From Bradyrhizobium sp. S69 (GTDB lineage Bacteria; Pseudomonadota; Alphaproteobacteria; Rhizobiales; Xanthobacteraceae), in NCBI RefSeq assembly GCF_009766005.1, contig NZ_LMUK01000043.1, positions 29,160 to 93,159 of the forward strand: a DNA stretch of 64,000 nucleotides. The letters are read 5' to 3'. The position numbers and the translations under genes are program-made. The notes under the pieces are model-generated. The model had not been told where the DNA came from. It made no database searches and worked only from the letters and a program-made list of their open reading frames with translations. Below are positions 27,874-36,161 of this stretch, in pieces (positions within the stretch are counted from its first letter, which is position 1; each line of letters begins with the position of its first letter).

Positions 27874-27982
27874 CGTCATCCTGAGGTGCTCGCCGTCTTC
27901 GGCGAGCCTCGAAGGATGGCCGCAAGCACCGAGCTGAACATCATCCTTCGAGGCTCGCAAGAGCTCGCACCTCAGGATGACG
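27874..27982. repeat. Palindromic intergenic repeat, CGTCATCCTGAGGTG family
   Basis: A 109-base inverted repeat bounded by CGTCATCCTGAGGTGC and GCACCTCAGGATGACG, with an inner GCGAGCCTCGAAGGAT/ATCCTTCGAGGCTCGC pair. It lies between the converging genes at 27824 and 28016 and could end transcription from both sides. Confidence 0.85.
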
Positions 27983-28015
27983 TCCGGGATAGCTTCACAG
28001 GCCCCGAGGGCGCCT

Positions 28016-28948
28016 CTACCGCCAGCGGCGATGCAGCCAGAGCCACTGTTCCGGATATTCGCGGATCCAGCCCTCGACCACATTGGTGACGGCCTGCATC
28101 GTTCCCTGGATATCGATCTCGCCTGAGGCGTTGCGCACCGGCTCGACTTCCTCGGACAGTTCGGCGCGAAAACGGTGACCGGGCAGGCGAATGATCCGCA
28201 CCCCGTGAATCGGGCACTCGACCTGCCGCCGCAGCCGCGCCAGCGTCGGATTGGCCCGGGTCTTGCGGCCGAAGAACGTCACCTCGACGCCATTGGTAAA
28301 ATACTGGTCGACCAGCATCGCGACGTGCTGGCCGTTTTGCAGGGCTTGCGCCAGCCGCAGTGGCGCGTCGCGGCCGGCCGCAATCAGCGTGCCCATCTTG
28401 ACGTTGCGCAGTTCTTCGATGATGCGCTCGGCGGAGGCGATATTCGGCCGGCGATAGAGGATCGCGGCGTCGAGGCCGTGCGCGGCCGCCGCCAGCGCCG
28501 GCAATTCCCAATTGCCGAGATGGCTTGCAAAGAACAATGCGGGTTTGCCGTCGTCGCGCAGGCGGTCGTACAATTCGGCGCTGCGCGGATCGAATTCGAC
28601 GCGGCCGTTGCCGGGATTGGTGGTGTCATAGTCCCAGACATGATCGAGATGGGCGAATTCGGCGCCGTAGCGGCCGAGATTGTCCCATACCCCCGCCAGG
28701 ATGGTGTCGATTTCCTCGGGCGATTTTTCCGGGAACGCGGCGACGAGGTTTTCCCGTGCGATCCGGTGCTCGCGCAGCTTCGGGCCGATGAAACGGGTGA
28801 TGCGGCCGAACAAATTGGCGGTCTTGATCGGGTCGAAATAGCGCGTGGTGCGCAGCATGCCGATGGTGACGGCGCCGACCGCGGCGCCGCCGAGCGATTT
28901 TGCGCCGGTGCGAAGACGAGCCTTGGTGCGAGCGAGCAGGGGATGCAT
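28016..28948 (-). CDS. lpxXL: Lipid A acyltransferase (LpxL/HtrB family, probable LpxXL)
   Basis: A 310-residue acyltransferase of the HtrB/LpxL family, with an N-terminal membrane segment and the active-site 'FFASHLGNWELPALA' (His and Glu of the HX4(D/E) motif). 'MLVDQYFTNGVEVTFFGRK' is a further family block. It is the last gene of the minus-strand acpXL cluster, so by context it moves the very-long-chain hydroxy fatty acid from AcpXL to lipid A, as LpxXL does in Rhizobium. It is 97 bases downstream of fabF1. Confidence 0.88.
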   Translation of the reverse strand: MHPLLARTKARLRTGAKSLGGAAVGAVTIGMLRTTRYFDPIKTANLFGRITRFIGPKLREHRIARENLVAAFPEKSPEEIDTILAGVWDNLGRYGAEFAHLDHVWDYDTTNPGNGRVEFDPRSAELYDRLRDDGKPALFFASHLGNWELPALAAAAHGLDAAILYRRPNIASAERIIEELRNVKMGTLIAAGRDAPLRLAQALQNGQHVAMLVDQYFTNGVEVTFFGRKTRANPTLARLRRQVECPIHGVRIIRLPGHRFRAELSEEVEPVRNASGEIDIQGTMQAVTNVVEGWIREYPEQWLWLHRRWR

Positions 28949-29045
28949 CCGTTCTGTTCCGGCGTGAGCCGCCTATCGCCGGTTGGGCGCCGTGGTGTGC
29001 CGAGACGTGTGGAACAAAAAGCCCGTGGACCAACAGGTCCGTGGA

Positions 29046-30323
29046 TTAAATCGGCTCGCGGGTCAGGATCAACGAGGCGTTCTGGCCGCCGAAGCCGAAC
29101 GAATTCGACATCACCGCGGTGACGCGGGCGTCGCGCGCCTTGTTGGGCACCACGTCGAACGGAATGGCGGGATCGGGAACGTCGTAATTGATGGTTGGCG
29201 GAATCCGCTGGTGCTCGAGCGTCAGCAGCGAGAACACCGCCTCGACCGCGCCGGCGGCGGACAGCGTGTGGCCGACCATCGACTTGTTGGAAGAGACGGG
29301 AATGCTGCCGGTTTGGTCTCCGAACACCGAGGCAATGCCGAGATATTCCATCTTGTCGTTTTCCGGCGTACCGGTGCCGTGCGCATTGATGTAATCGATC
29401 TGGCCGGGGACAATGCCGGCGTCCGACAGGGCATTGCGCACGCATCCGATAATCGGTTTGCCGTCGGGACTGGAACGGGTGCGATGAAAGGAGTCCGCCA
29501 ATTCGCCGCAGCCGGCGACAACGCCGAGGATTTTGGCGCCGCGCGCGGTTGCAGCCTCATAGCTTTCCAGCACCAATGCGCCAGCGCCCTCCGCCATGAC
29601 GAAACCGTCGCGGTTCTTGGCAAACGGCCGCACCGCCGTGTGAGGTGAATCATTTCGCATCGACAACGCCGACAGCAATGAGAACCTGATCAGGGCTTCC
29701 GGATTGACCGAGCCGTCGGTCCCAACGCACAACGCGGCATCGGTTTCGCCGCGGCGGATCGCTTCCACGCCGAGCTGGATCGCAGTTGCGCCGGATGCGC
29801 AGGCCGTCGAAAGCGAAATCGGCGATCCCTTGGTGCCGTACTTCTCGGCAAGATAGTCCGCCACCGAACCGAACAGAAAGCGCCGGTGATAGCCGACATA
29901 TTTTCCGCCGCCGCTGACCCTCAGCAGATCGTCGTAATCATACTCGGCTTTTCCGGCATCGCGTCCGAGTTCCAAGCGTTGCGGCCACTCGATCTCAACC
30001 GGCGCCACCGCAAGAAACAGCGGTCCGGGAAAATCGGCCGTGGTCCCGATCGCGGATTGCGCGATGGCCTCTTCGGTAACGAGGTCGGCCAGCCGCTCCG
30101 AAAGATCGGTCGAGGAAGCGGTTTCGACCGGCAGGAAATCGATCGTTCCGGCCATCGAGGTTTTCAAGCCATCGATCGGAAAGCGCGTAATGGTTCGGAT
30201 TCCCGACTCACCCGCGGTGAGCTTTGCCCAATTGTCGCTCTTGCCGATGCCGAGCGACGTCACCACGCCCATGCCGGTGACGACAACGATTGGCCTGCCG
30301 AATTTATCGCGCGTAGCTGTCAT
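29046..30323 (-). CDS. fabF1XL: Beta-ketoacyl-ACP synthase for very-long-chain fatty acids (active partner)
   Basis: A 425-residue FabF-type condensing enzyme with all catalytic residues: Cys in 'STACASGATAIQLG', His in 'INAHGTGTPEND' and His in 'NKSMVGHTLSAAGAVEA'. It starts 'PIVVVTGMGVVTSLG'. In rhizobia this gene works with acpXL, fabZXL, a second fabF and lpxXL to build the C26-C28 (omega-1)-hydroxy chain of lipid A. An insertion around residues 110-140 ('RLELGRDAGKAEYDYDD') is not present in E. coli FabF. It is 27 bases downstream of its partner gene. Confidence 0.92.
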   Translation of the reverse strand: MTATRDKFGRPIVVVTGMGVVTSLGIGKSDNWAKLTAGESGIRTITRFPIDGLKTSMAGTIDFLPVETASSTDLSERLADLVTEEAIAQSAIGTTADFPGPLFLAVAPVEIEWPQRLELGRDAGKAEYDYDDLLRVSGGGKYVGYHRRFLFGSVADYLAEKYGTKGSPISLSTACASGATAIQLGVEAIRRGETDAALCVGTDGSVNPEALIRFSLLSALSMRNDSPHTAVRPFAKNRDGFVMAEGAGALVLESYEAATARGAKILGVVAGCGELADSFHRTRSSPDGKPIIGCVRNALSDAGIVPGQIDYINAHGTGTPENDKMEYLGIASVFGDQTGSIPVSSNKSMVGHTLSAAGAVEAVFSLLTLEHQRIPPTINYDVPDPAIPFDVVPNKARDARVTAVMSNSFGFGGQNASLILTREPI

Positions 30324-30350
30324 GTTTTCCCCGCCAATTCCGCGTCGTGC

Positions 30351-31559
30351 TCACTTGACCGCTTCGACAAGCGCCATGCCTTCGCCGCGCCAGTGACCGG
30401 CTCCGATCACCACAATCTGGGTCGGAGGCTTCGACATTTCAACCTCCAGCGCGGTGGGATCGTTCGGGGAGTACAACGCGCCGCGCGAGACGGAAATCGC
30501 TGCAAGCGCCAAGCCCAGCGGGAACTGCGCTTCCATGGTGTGGCCGAACGCGGTGCCGATGGCCCGCACCGCGAAATCCGGGTGGTGGCGCAGAAACGCC
30601 AGTTCCTCGGACGTGACCGGTTGGGCGCCGGTCGCACCGGTAATGATGGCGCCGTTGTCGTTAAGCTTGCCGAGCTTCGACCACAATGTTTCGAGGGTTG
30701 CCGTCACCTCGCCGGGGCTCTTGCGGCGCGACTGATCGGCCACGACGTTGGTCAGGCGTGCATAGGGCTTCGCCCCGCGGGCTTCCGCATGGGTTCTGGA
30801 TTCGATGACGAGAAAGACGCCGGCCGAGCCGAGCGCAAAGCCGGTCTTCGGGCTGCGTGCCCAGACCGGCTCGAATTTGTCCTTGAGGTTGAAATCGTCG
30901 AACTCGTAGAGCACCAGCATGTCCTTGCGCTCGCTGTTTTGCGAGCCGCCGATCAATGCGATGTCACTCTGGCCCGCGGCAATACGCGTCAGCGCGATAC
31001 GCGCCGCATTCACGCCGGCGGCTTCTTCACCCATGAAGGTGCGGGACGATCCGGTCACGCCGTGGACGATGGCGATATTGCCGGCGAGCAGGTTCGAGAG
31101 CTGAGCGAGAAACAGCGTCGGCCGCAAATCGTTCATCAGCCGTTCGTTGAGAAAGCCGGGCGCGGAATTGCCCTTGGCCTCGGCCTGCAAAATGCCGGTG
31201 TCCACCGCGAGATCGCGCTCGCCACCGCCGGCGGCCACGATCATGTCCATCCGCCCCAGGATTTCCTTGTTGCCCTTGACGCCGGCCGAATCCAGCGCGA
31301 GCCCGGCGGCATAGGTGCCGATCCGCTGCCAGGCTTCCATCTGGCGCTGATCGCCCTTTTTGGGGATCTGGGTGTCGAAGTTTACCGGCGCCCAGGGATG
31401 AACGACATACGGCGCAAAGCCGCTCTCATCGACATTGATGCGGCGCTGATTGAGCGCGTCCCAGTTCGCGTCCAGGCCTTCACCGAGCGACGTGGCAAGC
31501 CCGATGCCGGTGATCCAGACTTCCGCGGATCCCGGATTTGAAGATTTCGTCTCAGTCAT
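30351..31559 (-). CDS. fabF2XL: Ketosynthase-like partner protein without active-site Cys
   Basis: A 402-residue thiolase-fold ketosynthase relative. It keeps the start 'AEVWITGIGLATSLGEG' and 'GTAFGHTMEAQFPLGLA', which holds the second active-site His. The block that holds the nucleophilic Cys in the partner (TACASGA) reads 'GVTGSSRTFMGEEAAG', with Ser at the Cys position, and the first His block (NAHGTGT) reads 'ITGATGAQP'. It therefore looks like a chain-length-factor-type subunit that pairs with the active enzyme at 29046. ATG 31559 overlaps the fabZ stop (ATGA). Confidence 0.88.
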   Translation of the reverse strand: MTETKSSNPGSAEVWITGIGLATSLGEGLDANWDALNQRRINVDESGFAPYVVHPWAPVNFDTQIPKKGDQRQMEAWQRIGTYAAGLALDSAGVKGNKEILGRMDMIVAAGGGERDLAVDTGILQAEAKGNSAPGFLNERLMNDLRPTLFLAQLSNLLAGNIAIVHGVTGSSRTFMGEEAAGVNAARIALTRIAAGQSDIALIGGSQNSERKDMLVLYEFDDFNLKDKFEPVWARSPKTGFALGSAGVFLVIESRTHAEARGAKPYARLTNVVADQSRRKSPGEVTATLETLWSKLGKLNDNGAIITGATGAQPVTSEELAFLRHHPDFAVRAIGTAFGHTMEAQFPLGLALAAISVSRGALYSPNDPTALEVEMSKPPTQIVVIGAGHWRGEGMALVEAVK

Positions 31560-32059
31560 TGCCGGGGCTCGTCCGTGGAAATTGGGCTCGTCGTGGGAAT
31601 CGCCTCATGCGGAAAGCCGACGCGCTTGGCCTCCGCTTCCATGTGTCCGCGCAGATCGGGATTCGGGAATGGGATAACCCCGAACGTGATCGTCGCGTTG
31701 CACCTCAGTTCGTTGTTAACCCGTACCTTCGCCTGGGTAATCGCATAGCCCGAACCTTCGTGAACCAGACTCACATCGATCTTCAACAGATCGCCCGGAT
31801 TGACGAAGCTGCGCATCTTGGCTTCCTTGACCGCTGCCAGAAACGGCATCCGCTCGAACTTCGTCAGCGCAATCAGCAACCAGCCGGAACTCTGCGCCAT
31901 CGCTTCGATCAAGAGAACACCGGGCATGATCGGATAGCCCGGGAAATGCCCCTCGAAGATCGTGTTGGTTCGGGGAACCTGCGCCTCGACCGTGATCCGG
32001 CGCTCGCCGATATCGAGTTCGACGATGCGGTCAATCAGCTTGAAATATTCGAGGTGCAT
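31556..32059 (-). CDS. fabZXL: 3-hydroxyacyl-ACP dehydratase, FabZ type
   Basis: A 167-residue hot-dog-fold dehydratase. The active-site His is in 'FEGHFPGYPIMPG' and the Glu in 'VLLIEAMAQSSG'. It dehydrates 3-hydroxyacyl-ACP during chain elongation, here probably on AcpXL. The C-terminal 20 residues (after 'GHMEAEAKRVG') extend past the usual FabZ end. It overlaps the next gene by ATGA and begins 9 bases after acpXL, so these genes are one operon. Confidence 0.9.
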   Translation of the reverse strand: MHLEYFKLIDRIVELDIGERRITVEAQVPRTNTIFEGHFPGYPIMPGVLLIEAMAQSSGWLLIALTKFERMPFLAAVKEAKMRSFVNPGDLLKIDVSLVHEGSGYAITQAKVRVNNELRCNATITFGVIPFPNPDLRGHMEAEAKRVGFPHEAIPTTSPISTDEPRQ

Positions 32060-32068
32060 GATGCGCGA

Positions 32069-32356
32069 TTAAGCGCTCGGGGTCTTGGCGGCGACCAGTT
32101 CGTCGATGCGGGCGCAGAGGTTCTTCAGCACGAAATACTGTTCGGTGGTGGCTTTGCCGTCGTTGACTTCCTGGGTCCATTTTTCCAGCGGAAGCTTGAT
32201 CCCGAACGCCTTGTCGATCGCAAACGCGATGTCGAGGAAATCGAGGCTGTCGATTCCGAGATCGTCGATGGCGTGGCTCTCCGGCGTGATCGTGTCGCGC
32301 GGTATGTCGCAGGTTTCAGCGATAATCGTAGCGACTTGATCGAATGTGGATGACAT
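32069..32356 (-). CDS. acpXL: Acyl carrier protein AcpXL
   Basis: A 95-residue acidic acyl carrier protein with the phosphopantetheine site 'DDLGIDSLDFLDIAFAID'. The C-terminal part after the canonical ACP end ('TEQYFVLKNLCARIDELVAAK') is the extension typical of AcpXL, the special carrier for 27-hydroxyoctacosanoate and related chains in lipid A of Rhizobiales. I chose ATG 32356; a GTG directly before it is in frame. It is first in the minus-strand cluster. Confidence 0.93.
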   Translation of the reverse strand: MSSTFDQVATIIAETCDIPRDTITPESHAIDDLGIDSLDFLDIAFAIDKAFGIKLPLEKWTQEVNDGKATTEQYFVLKNLCARIDELVAAKTPSA

Positions 32357-32611
32357 CACTAAGCCTTTGATATATTGAGGATAAATTCAATGGCGGCCAA
32401 GCGGCCTGGCACCGGGTCCGGAAAACGCCCTGTCCACCATCCGGAGTCGACTGCCCGTATAACGGAGGCCCGCCCCCAATTCAATGGAGGTGGGCCGTGG
32501 GGTGGCGCGGGGCACATTCAAGGGAAGGCCGCCCGGGTGGCCCCGAAAGCGGCAGTCTGGCGATTGTAAGCTTGCCGGCCGTTGCCCGGGTGCTGAAATC
32601 CGCGCGGCGGT

Positions 32612-33538
32612 TCAGTACCGGTTGGGGACGAACATGTCGAGCGGGATCGGTCCGCGGTGATAATCGGGGTTGTGGACCCTGGGCGGCAACACGACGGGCT
32701 GGTGCTGCACCTCGGAATAGGGAATCTGATCCAACAGATGGGAGATGCAGTTGAGCCGGGCTCGCTTCTTGTCCACGGCATCGACGATCCACCACGGCGA
32801 GTCCGGAAGATGGGTATGCTCCAGCATCGCTTCCTTGGCCTTGGTGTATTGCTCCCAGCGGCTTCGCGCCTGGACGTCCATCGGGCTCAGCTTCCACTGC
32901 TTCAGCGGATCCTGAATCCGCATGGTGAAGCGGAATTGCTGTTCTTCGTCGGTGATCGAGAACCAGTATTTGATCAGGATGATCCCGGAACGCATCAACA
33001 TGCGTTCGAACTCCGGCACCGATTGAAAGAACTCCTGGTACTGTTGTTCGGTACAAAAGCCCATCACGCGCTCGACGCCGGCGCGATTGTACCAGCTGCG
33101 GTCGAACAGCACGATCTCGCCGCCGGCCGGCAGATGCGAGACATAGCGCTGGAAATACCATTGCGTCCGCTCGCGCTCGCTGGGGGCCGGAAGGGCTGCG
33201 ACCCGGCAAATCCGCGGATTGAGCCTTTGGGTGATGCGCTTGATGGCGCCGCCCTTGCCGGCGGAATCGCGCCCCTCGAACAGGACGACGACCTTTTTCT
33301 TTTCGTGCTGGACCCAATCCTGCAGCTTCACCAGCTCGCCTTGCAGCCGGAACAGCTCCTTGAAATAGACCTTGCGGTCGACGATGTCGCGGCCGGACGG
33401 ATCGGGCGCGTCGTCGACGGCGGCGTCGAGCCTGTGATCGTCGAGTTCCAGCTCAAGCTCCTCGTCAAGCGTATCGGCCATATCCTGGCGAATGCGCTCG
33501 CGCAGCGCGGCTTCGGCGGTTAGTTCGGATGCGGTCAT
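32612..33538 (-). CDS. ppk2: Polyphosphate kinase 2
   Basis: A 308-residue PPK2-family kinase, which uses polyphosphate to phosphorylate nucleoside diphosphates, or the reverse. Walker A is 'LFEGRDSAGKGG', Walker B 'VLFDRSWYNRAGVE', and the lid has 'PAPSERERTQWYFQRYV'. The N-terminal 50 residues are acidic ('DEELELELDDHRLD') and outside the core. ATG 33538 is the clear start. It stands alone on the minus strand; 255 bases separate it from acpXL. Confidence 0.93.
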   Translation of the reverse strand: MTASELTAEAALRERIRQDMADTLDEELELELDDHRLDAAVDDAPDPSGRDIVDRKVYFKELFRLQGELVKLQDWVQHEKKKVVVLFEGRDSAGKGGAIKRITQRLNPRICRVAALPAPSERERTQWYFQRYVSHLPAGGEIVLFDRSWYNRAGVERVMGFCTEQQYQEFFQSVPEFERMLMRSGIILIKYWFSITDEEQQFRFTMRIQDPLKQWKLSPMDVQARSRWEQYTKAKEAMLEHTHLPDSPWWIVDAVDKKRARLNCISHLLDQIPYSEVQHQPVVLPPRVHNPDYHRGPIPLDMFVPNRY

Positions 33539-33935
33539 GGTGGCTTCCCTCGGCGGTCGTGCGACGTCGCGTATCCGACCATTGCAAAACTTGTATTGCG
33601 GGGATGTGACAGCAACCTTCGGCGTCCACCGCTCGCCTTGTTCAACCGCGCCGGACCAGGTGGGCCGGCCCGCAGCGAGGTGCGCCTCAGGATGACGCCT
33701 TCTGCACCCCTACAATGCTTCGTTGACAGAACAACAGGCAGCGTCATCCCCGGGATGAACGCAATTGCGTTCATCCCGGGGATGACGGCGTCGATTGTTT
33801 CACGGCCTCTCAGGCAGCGGACAGGCCGCAAGGGTCCCCCGCGCAGGACGTCCATCGCAAGACGCGGCAATCGCAAGGCGTGCCGTCATAATTGTTTCGT
33901 ATGATCCGCGCAGCTCCAGAAGGGAGGGCGCGCGC
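33539..33935. other. Divergent intergenic region with repeats
   Basis: No gene in these 397 bases. It contains a fragment like the 27874 repeat (GCGCCTCAGGATGACGC, about 33684) and the palindrome at 33742. Promoters for ppk2 and the channel gene should lie at its ends. Confidence 0.5.
33742..33787. repeat. Perfect 46-base palindrome
   Basis: Two 23-base arms meet at the centre GCAATTGC; outer ends are CGTCATCCCCGGGATG and CATCCCGGGGATGACG. It shares the CGTCATCC opening with the other intergenic repeats. It can extrude as a long hairpin. Confidence 0.9.
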
Positions 33936-34829
33936 GTGCAAGATTGCCAGATCCCGTCGCGTCCGAATTCTGGGCATTGGTCTTCTTGGCGCCGCCGCCT
34001 CAGTCATTTGTTCGACGACGACGCGCCGCGCAACCGGGTCATACGGTTGTTCAACCTGCTGCTGGCGCTGCTGATCGTCCTGAACGTCGCTGCCGTGATC
34101 CTGGAGACGGTCGAGCCGATCCGCGCCCGCTATGAGGTGTTTTTCCTGGGCGCCGAGCGCGCCGCCACCGCGATCTTCGCCGCGGAATATCTGCTTCGGG
34201 TCTGGACCGCGGTCGACCTTCACGGCGGGCGCTTCGGTCATCCGCTGTGGGGCAGGCTGCGTTACATGCGAGGCTTCTTTCCCCTGATCGACCTGGTTTC
34301 GGTGTTGCCCGCCATGCTCGGCATATTGGGTGCCGGCGATTTGAGGGTGCTTCGGCTGCTTCGCCTGTTGCGAATGCTCAAGCTCACCCGACACTCCAAG
34401 GTCTTCAGCCTGCTGTGGTCGGTGTTCAGGGACGAGGCGCAATCGATCGGAGCGTTGCTCTTCATCCTTTGCCTCACTCTGACGGTCAGCGGCGCGCTCG
34501 CCTACATGATCGAGGGAGAAGAACAACCCGCCGTGTTCAATTCGATCCCGGCGGCGATGTGGTGGGCGATCGAAACCCTGACCACGGTCGGCTACGGCGA
34601 CATGGTGCCGGCGACCGCCGCCGGCAAGCTGTTGGGCGGCCTCGTTTCGATCGTCGGTATTGGCACGCTGGCGTTGTTCTCGGGCGTCATCACCGTCGGA
34701 TTTCTCGAACAGCTCAAGACACGCCGCGAGCATCACGCACCGGTCCCGGTCGAAATATCGCGCGAAATCTGCCCGCATTGCGGACACCGGCTGTCGCTCG
34801 ATCTGATCGAGCCAGCCGCAAAGGCCTGA
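33936..34829 (+). CDS. Voltage-gated potassium channel (Kv type)
   Basis: A 297-residue six-segment channel. GTG 33936 has AGGGAGG nine bases upstream. The S4 voltage-sensor-like segment is 'LRVLRLLRLLRMLKL' with regularly spaced Arg. The pore has 'TLTTVGYGDMVPAT', the K+ selectivity filter. After S6 the short C-terminus carries 'ICPHCGH', a Cys-X2-Cys pair. Family: bacterial KvAP/KvLm-like channels that conduct K+ when depolarised. The upstream frame is open but lacks conserved sequence, which supports this start. Confidence 0.9.
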   Translation: MQDCQIPSRPNSGHWSSWRRRLSHLFDDDAPRNRVIRLFNLLLALLIVLNVAAVILETVEPIRARYEVFFLGAERAATAIFAAEYLLRVWTAVDLHGGRFGHPLWGRLRYMRGFFPLIDLVSVLPAMLGILGAGDLRVLRLLRLLRMLKLTRHSKVFSLLWSVFRDEAQSIGALLFILCLTLTVSGALAYMIEGEEQPAVFNSIPAAMWWAIETLTTVGYGDMVPATAAGKLLGGLVSIVGIGTLALFSGVITVGFLEQLKTRREHHAPVPVEISREICPHCGHRLSLDLIEPAAKA

Positions 34830-35017
34830 AAACCAAGCTCATAATACCGCTCCGACCCGGTCCGGCCGGGCGGCATTTGGACACACGTAAAAGAGGTGTC
34901 ATATCGCTGTCATAAACCTTTTTTAATTGGCCGATAGACCATCCATGTCGGGTCCGCGCACATATCTCTCTCGCGCCTGTGGCCTTTGGCGGTCTGTGTA
35001 ACATAAGGACTTTCAGG

Positions 35018-35401
35018 ATGAATCCGGCCCAGAATGGTCACGACGCAGCGGACAAGACGGACGGCGCCAGCGAGCACGATGAATCCCATGAGGGGGGCAT
35101 CAACAAGACGGTCGCGACTGTCGTCGTCATCGCAGCCGGCGCGGCGCTGTTCGAGGCCGCGTTGTTGCCCGGCCTCGTGCTCGGTGTGGCCGCGATGGCT
35201 GCGCCGAAATATCTGCCCAAGCTTGCGAGCTCGCTGAATCCGTTGTTCAAGTCGACGGTGCGCGGCACCTACAAATTCGCGCAGAAGTCGAAGGAGATGT
35301 TCGCGGAAGCTCGCGAGCAGGTCCACGACGTCGTCGCCGAAGTGAAGGCCGAGAACGAAACCGCGGCCAACAGCGGCGCGGCGTCACGTCCGGCCGCCTG
35401 A
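35018..35401 (+). CDS. DUF5132-like small membrane protein
   Basis: A 127-residue protein starting at ATG 35018 after CATAAGGACTTTCAGG. Acidic, His-containing N-terminus ('ASEHDESHEGGI'), a hydrophobic span (about residues 30-65), then 'LFKSTVRGTYKFAQKSKEMFAEAREQVHDVVAEVKAE', a basic then acidic helix. The layout matches DUF5132 proteins, which accompany unusual P-type ATPases. The next two genes (HMA-like protein and ATPase) fit that pattern. Role unknown; a regulatory or scaffold subunit is a guess. Confidence 0.7.
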   Translation: MNPAQNGHDAADKTDGASEHDESHEGGINKTVATVVVIAAGAALFEAALLPGLVLGVAAMAAPKYLPKLASSLNPLFKSTVRGTYKFAQKSKEMFAEAREQVHDVVAEVKAENETAANSGAASRPAA

Positions 35402-35534
35402 TCCTGCGATCGCGCGCCTGAGCAGGGTCCGCTCGGTGGAGCGGGCCTTGCACCGCTGACATTGCCTTGGTGATGCCCGAGCGGCGTCGGCGGAATTGCC
35501 TGACCGAGACGCCTTACCGAGCCTGAGATCATTG

Positions 35535-36119
35535 ATGACCAAGATGAAACTGGAGATCGCGCATCAGGTACCGGGCCGGATCCGCATGAAGGTCGGTGCG
35601 GCCAAGGCCAATCCCGAACTGCTCGAGCAGATCAAGGAGACCTTCATGGTCATCCCGGGGGTCGAACAGGTCGAGGTCAACCCGGCAACCGGCAGTGTCG
35701 TGCTGCATTACGACGTCGACCAGCACGATGAATTTCACGGCCATTTGCAGCACCACACCGGCGGCCACCACCAGCCGCCGCCAACCAACGAGATCGACGC
35801 GCTCGCCAGCAAGATTTCGCAAGAGGCGGAATTTCTCGCGGAGAATTCCCATACCGCCAGGGTGATCGTCGATTTCTTCAAGGCCACCGACAAGCAGATC
35901 AAGGCCGCCACCAGCAACACCATCGACCTCAAGATCGTGCTGGCCTCTGCGATTGCCGGCTTCACGATCCTCGAGGTGGGCGCCAATGCCGCGACCCCGG
36001 TCTGGGTCACGCTCTCGATGTTCGGATTGAACCATCTGATCGAAGCCAACAGCCCGGAGGCCCGGGCTGAAGAAGCCGAGGCTGAGGCGGCCGAAGCCGC
36101 GGCCGCCGCGACGACCTGA
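35535..36119 (+). CDS. HMA-like protein with histidine-rich stretch
   Basis: A 194-residue protein, ATG 35535. Residues 1-70 form a ferredoxin-like HMA fold ('AHQVPGRIRMKVGAAKAN', 'VIPGVEQVEVNPATGSVVLHY') but lack the metal-binding CxxC. Then comes a His-rich run ('HDEFHGHLQHHTGGHH'), a helical region, and a hydrophobic segment near residues 145-175, ending in an Ala/Glu-rich tail. The His run could bind Zn, Ni, Co or similar ions. It lies 42 bases upstream of the ATPase gene and the N-terminus of that ATPase has the same fold ('RHAMPGRLRLNVP'). Confidence 0.75.
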   Translation: MTKMKLEIAHQVPGRIRMKVGAAKANPELLEQIKETFMVIPGVEQVEVNPATGSVVLHYDVDQHDEFHGHLQHHTGGHHQPPPTNEIDALASKISQEAEFLAENSHTARVIVDFFKATDKQIKAATSNTIDLKIVLASAIAGFTILEVGANAATPVWVTLSMFGLNHLIEANSPEARAEEAEAEAAEAAAAATT

Positions 36120-36161
36120 GAAGACGACCTGAGAACTCGCATCGTGATCTGGATTGATTGA

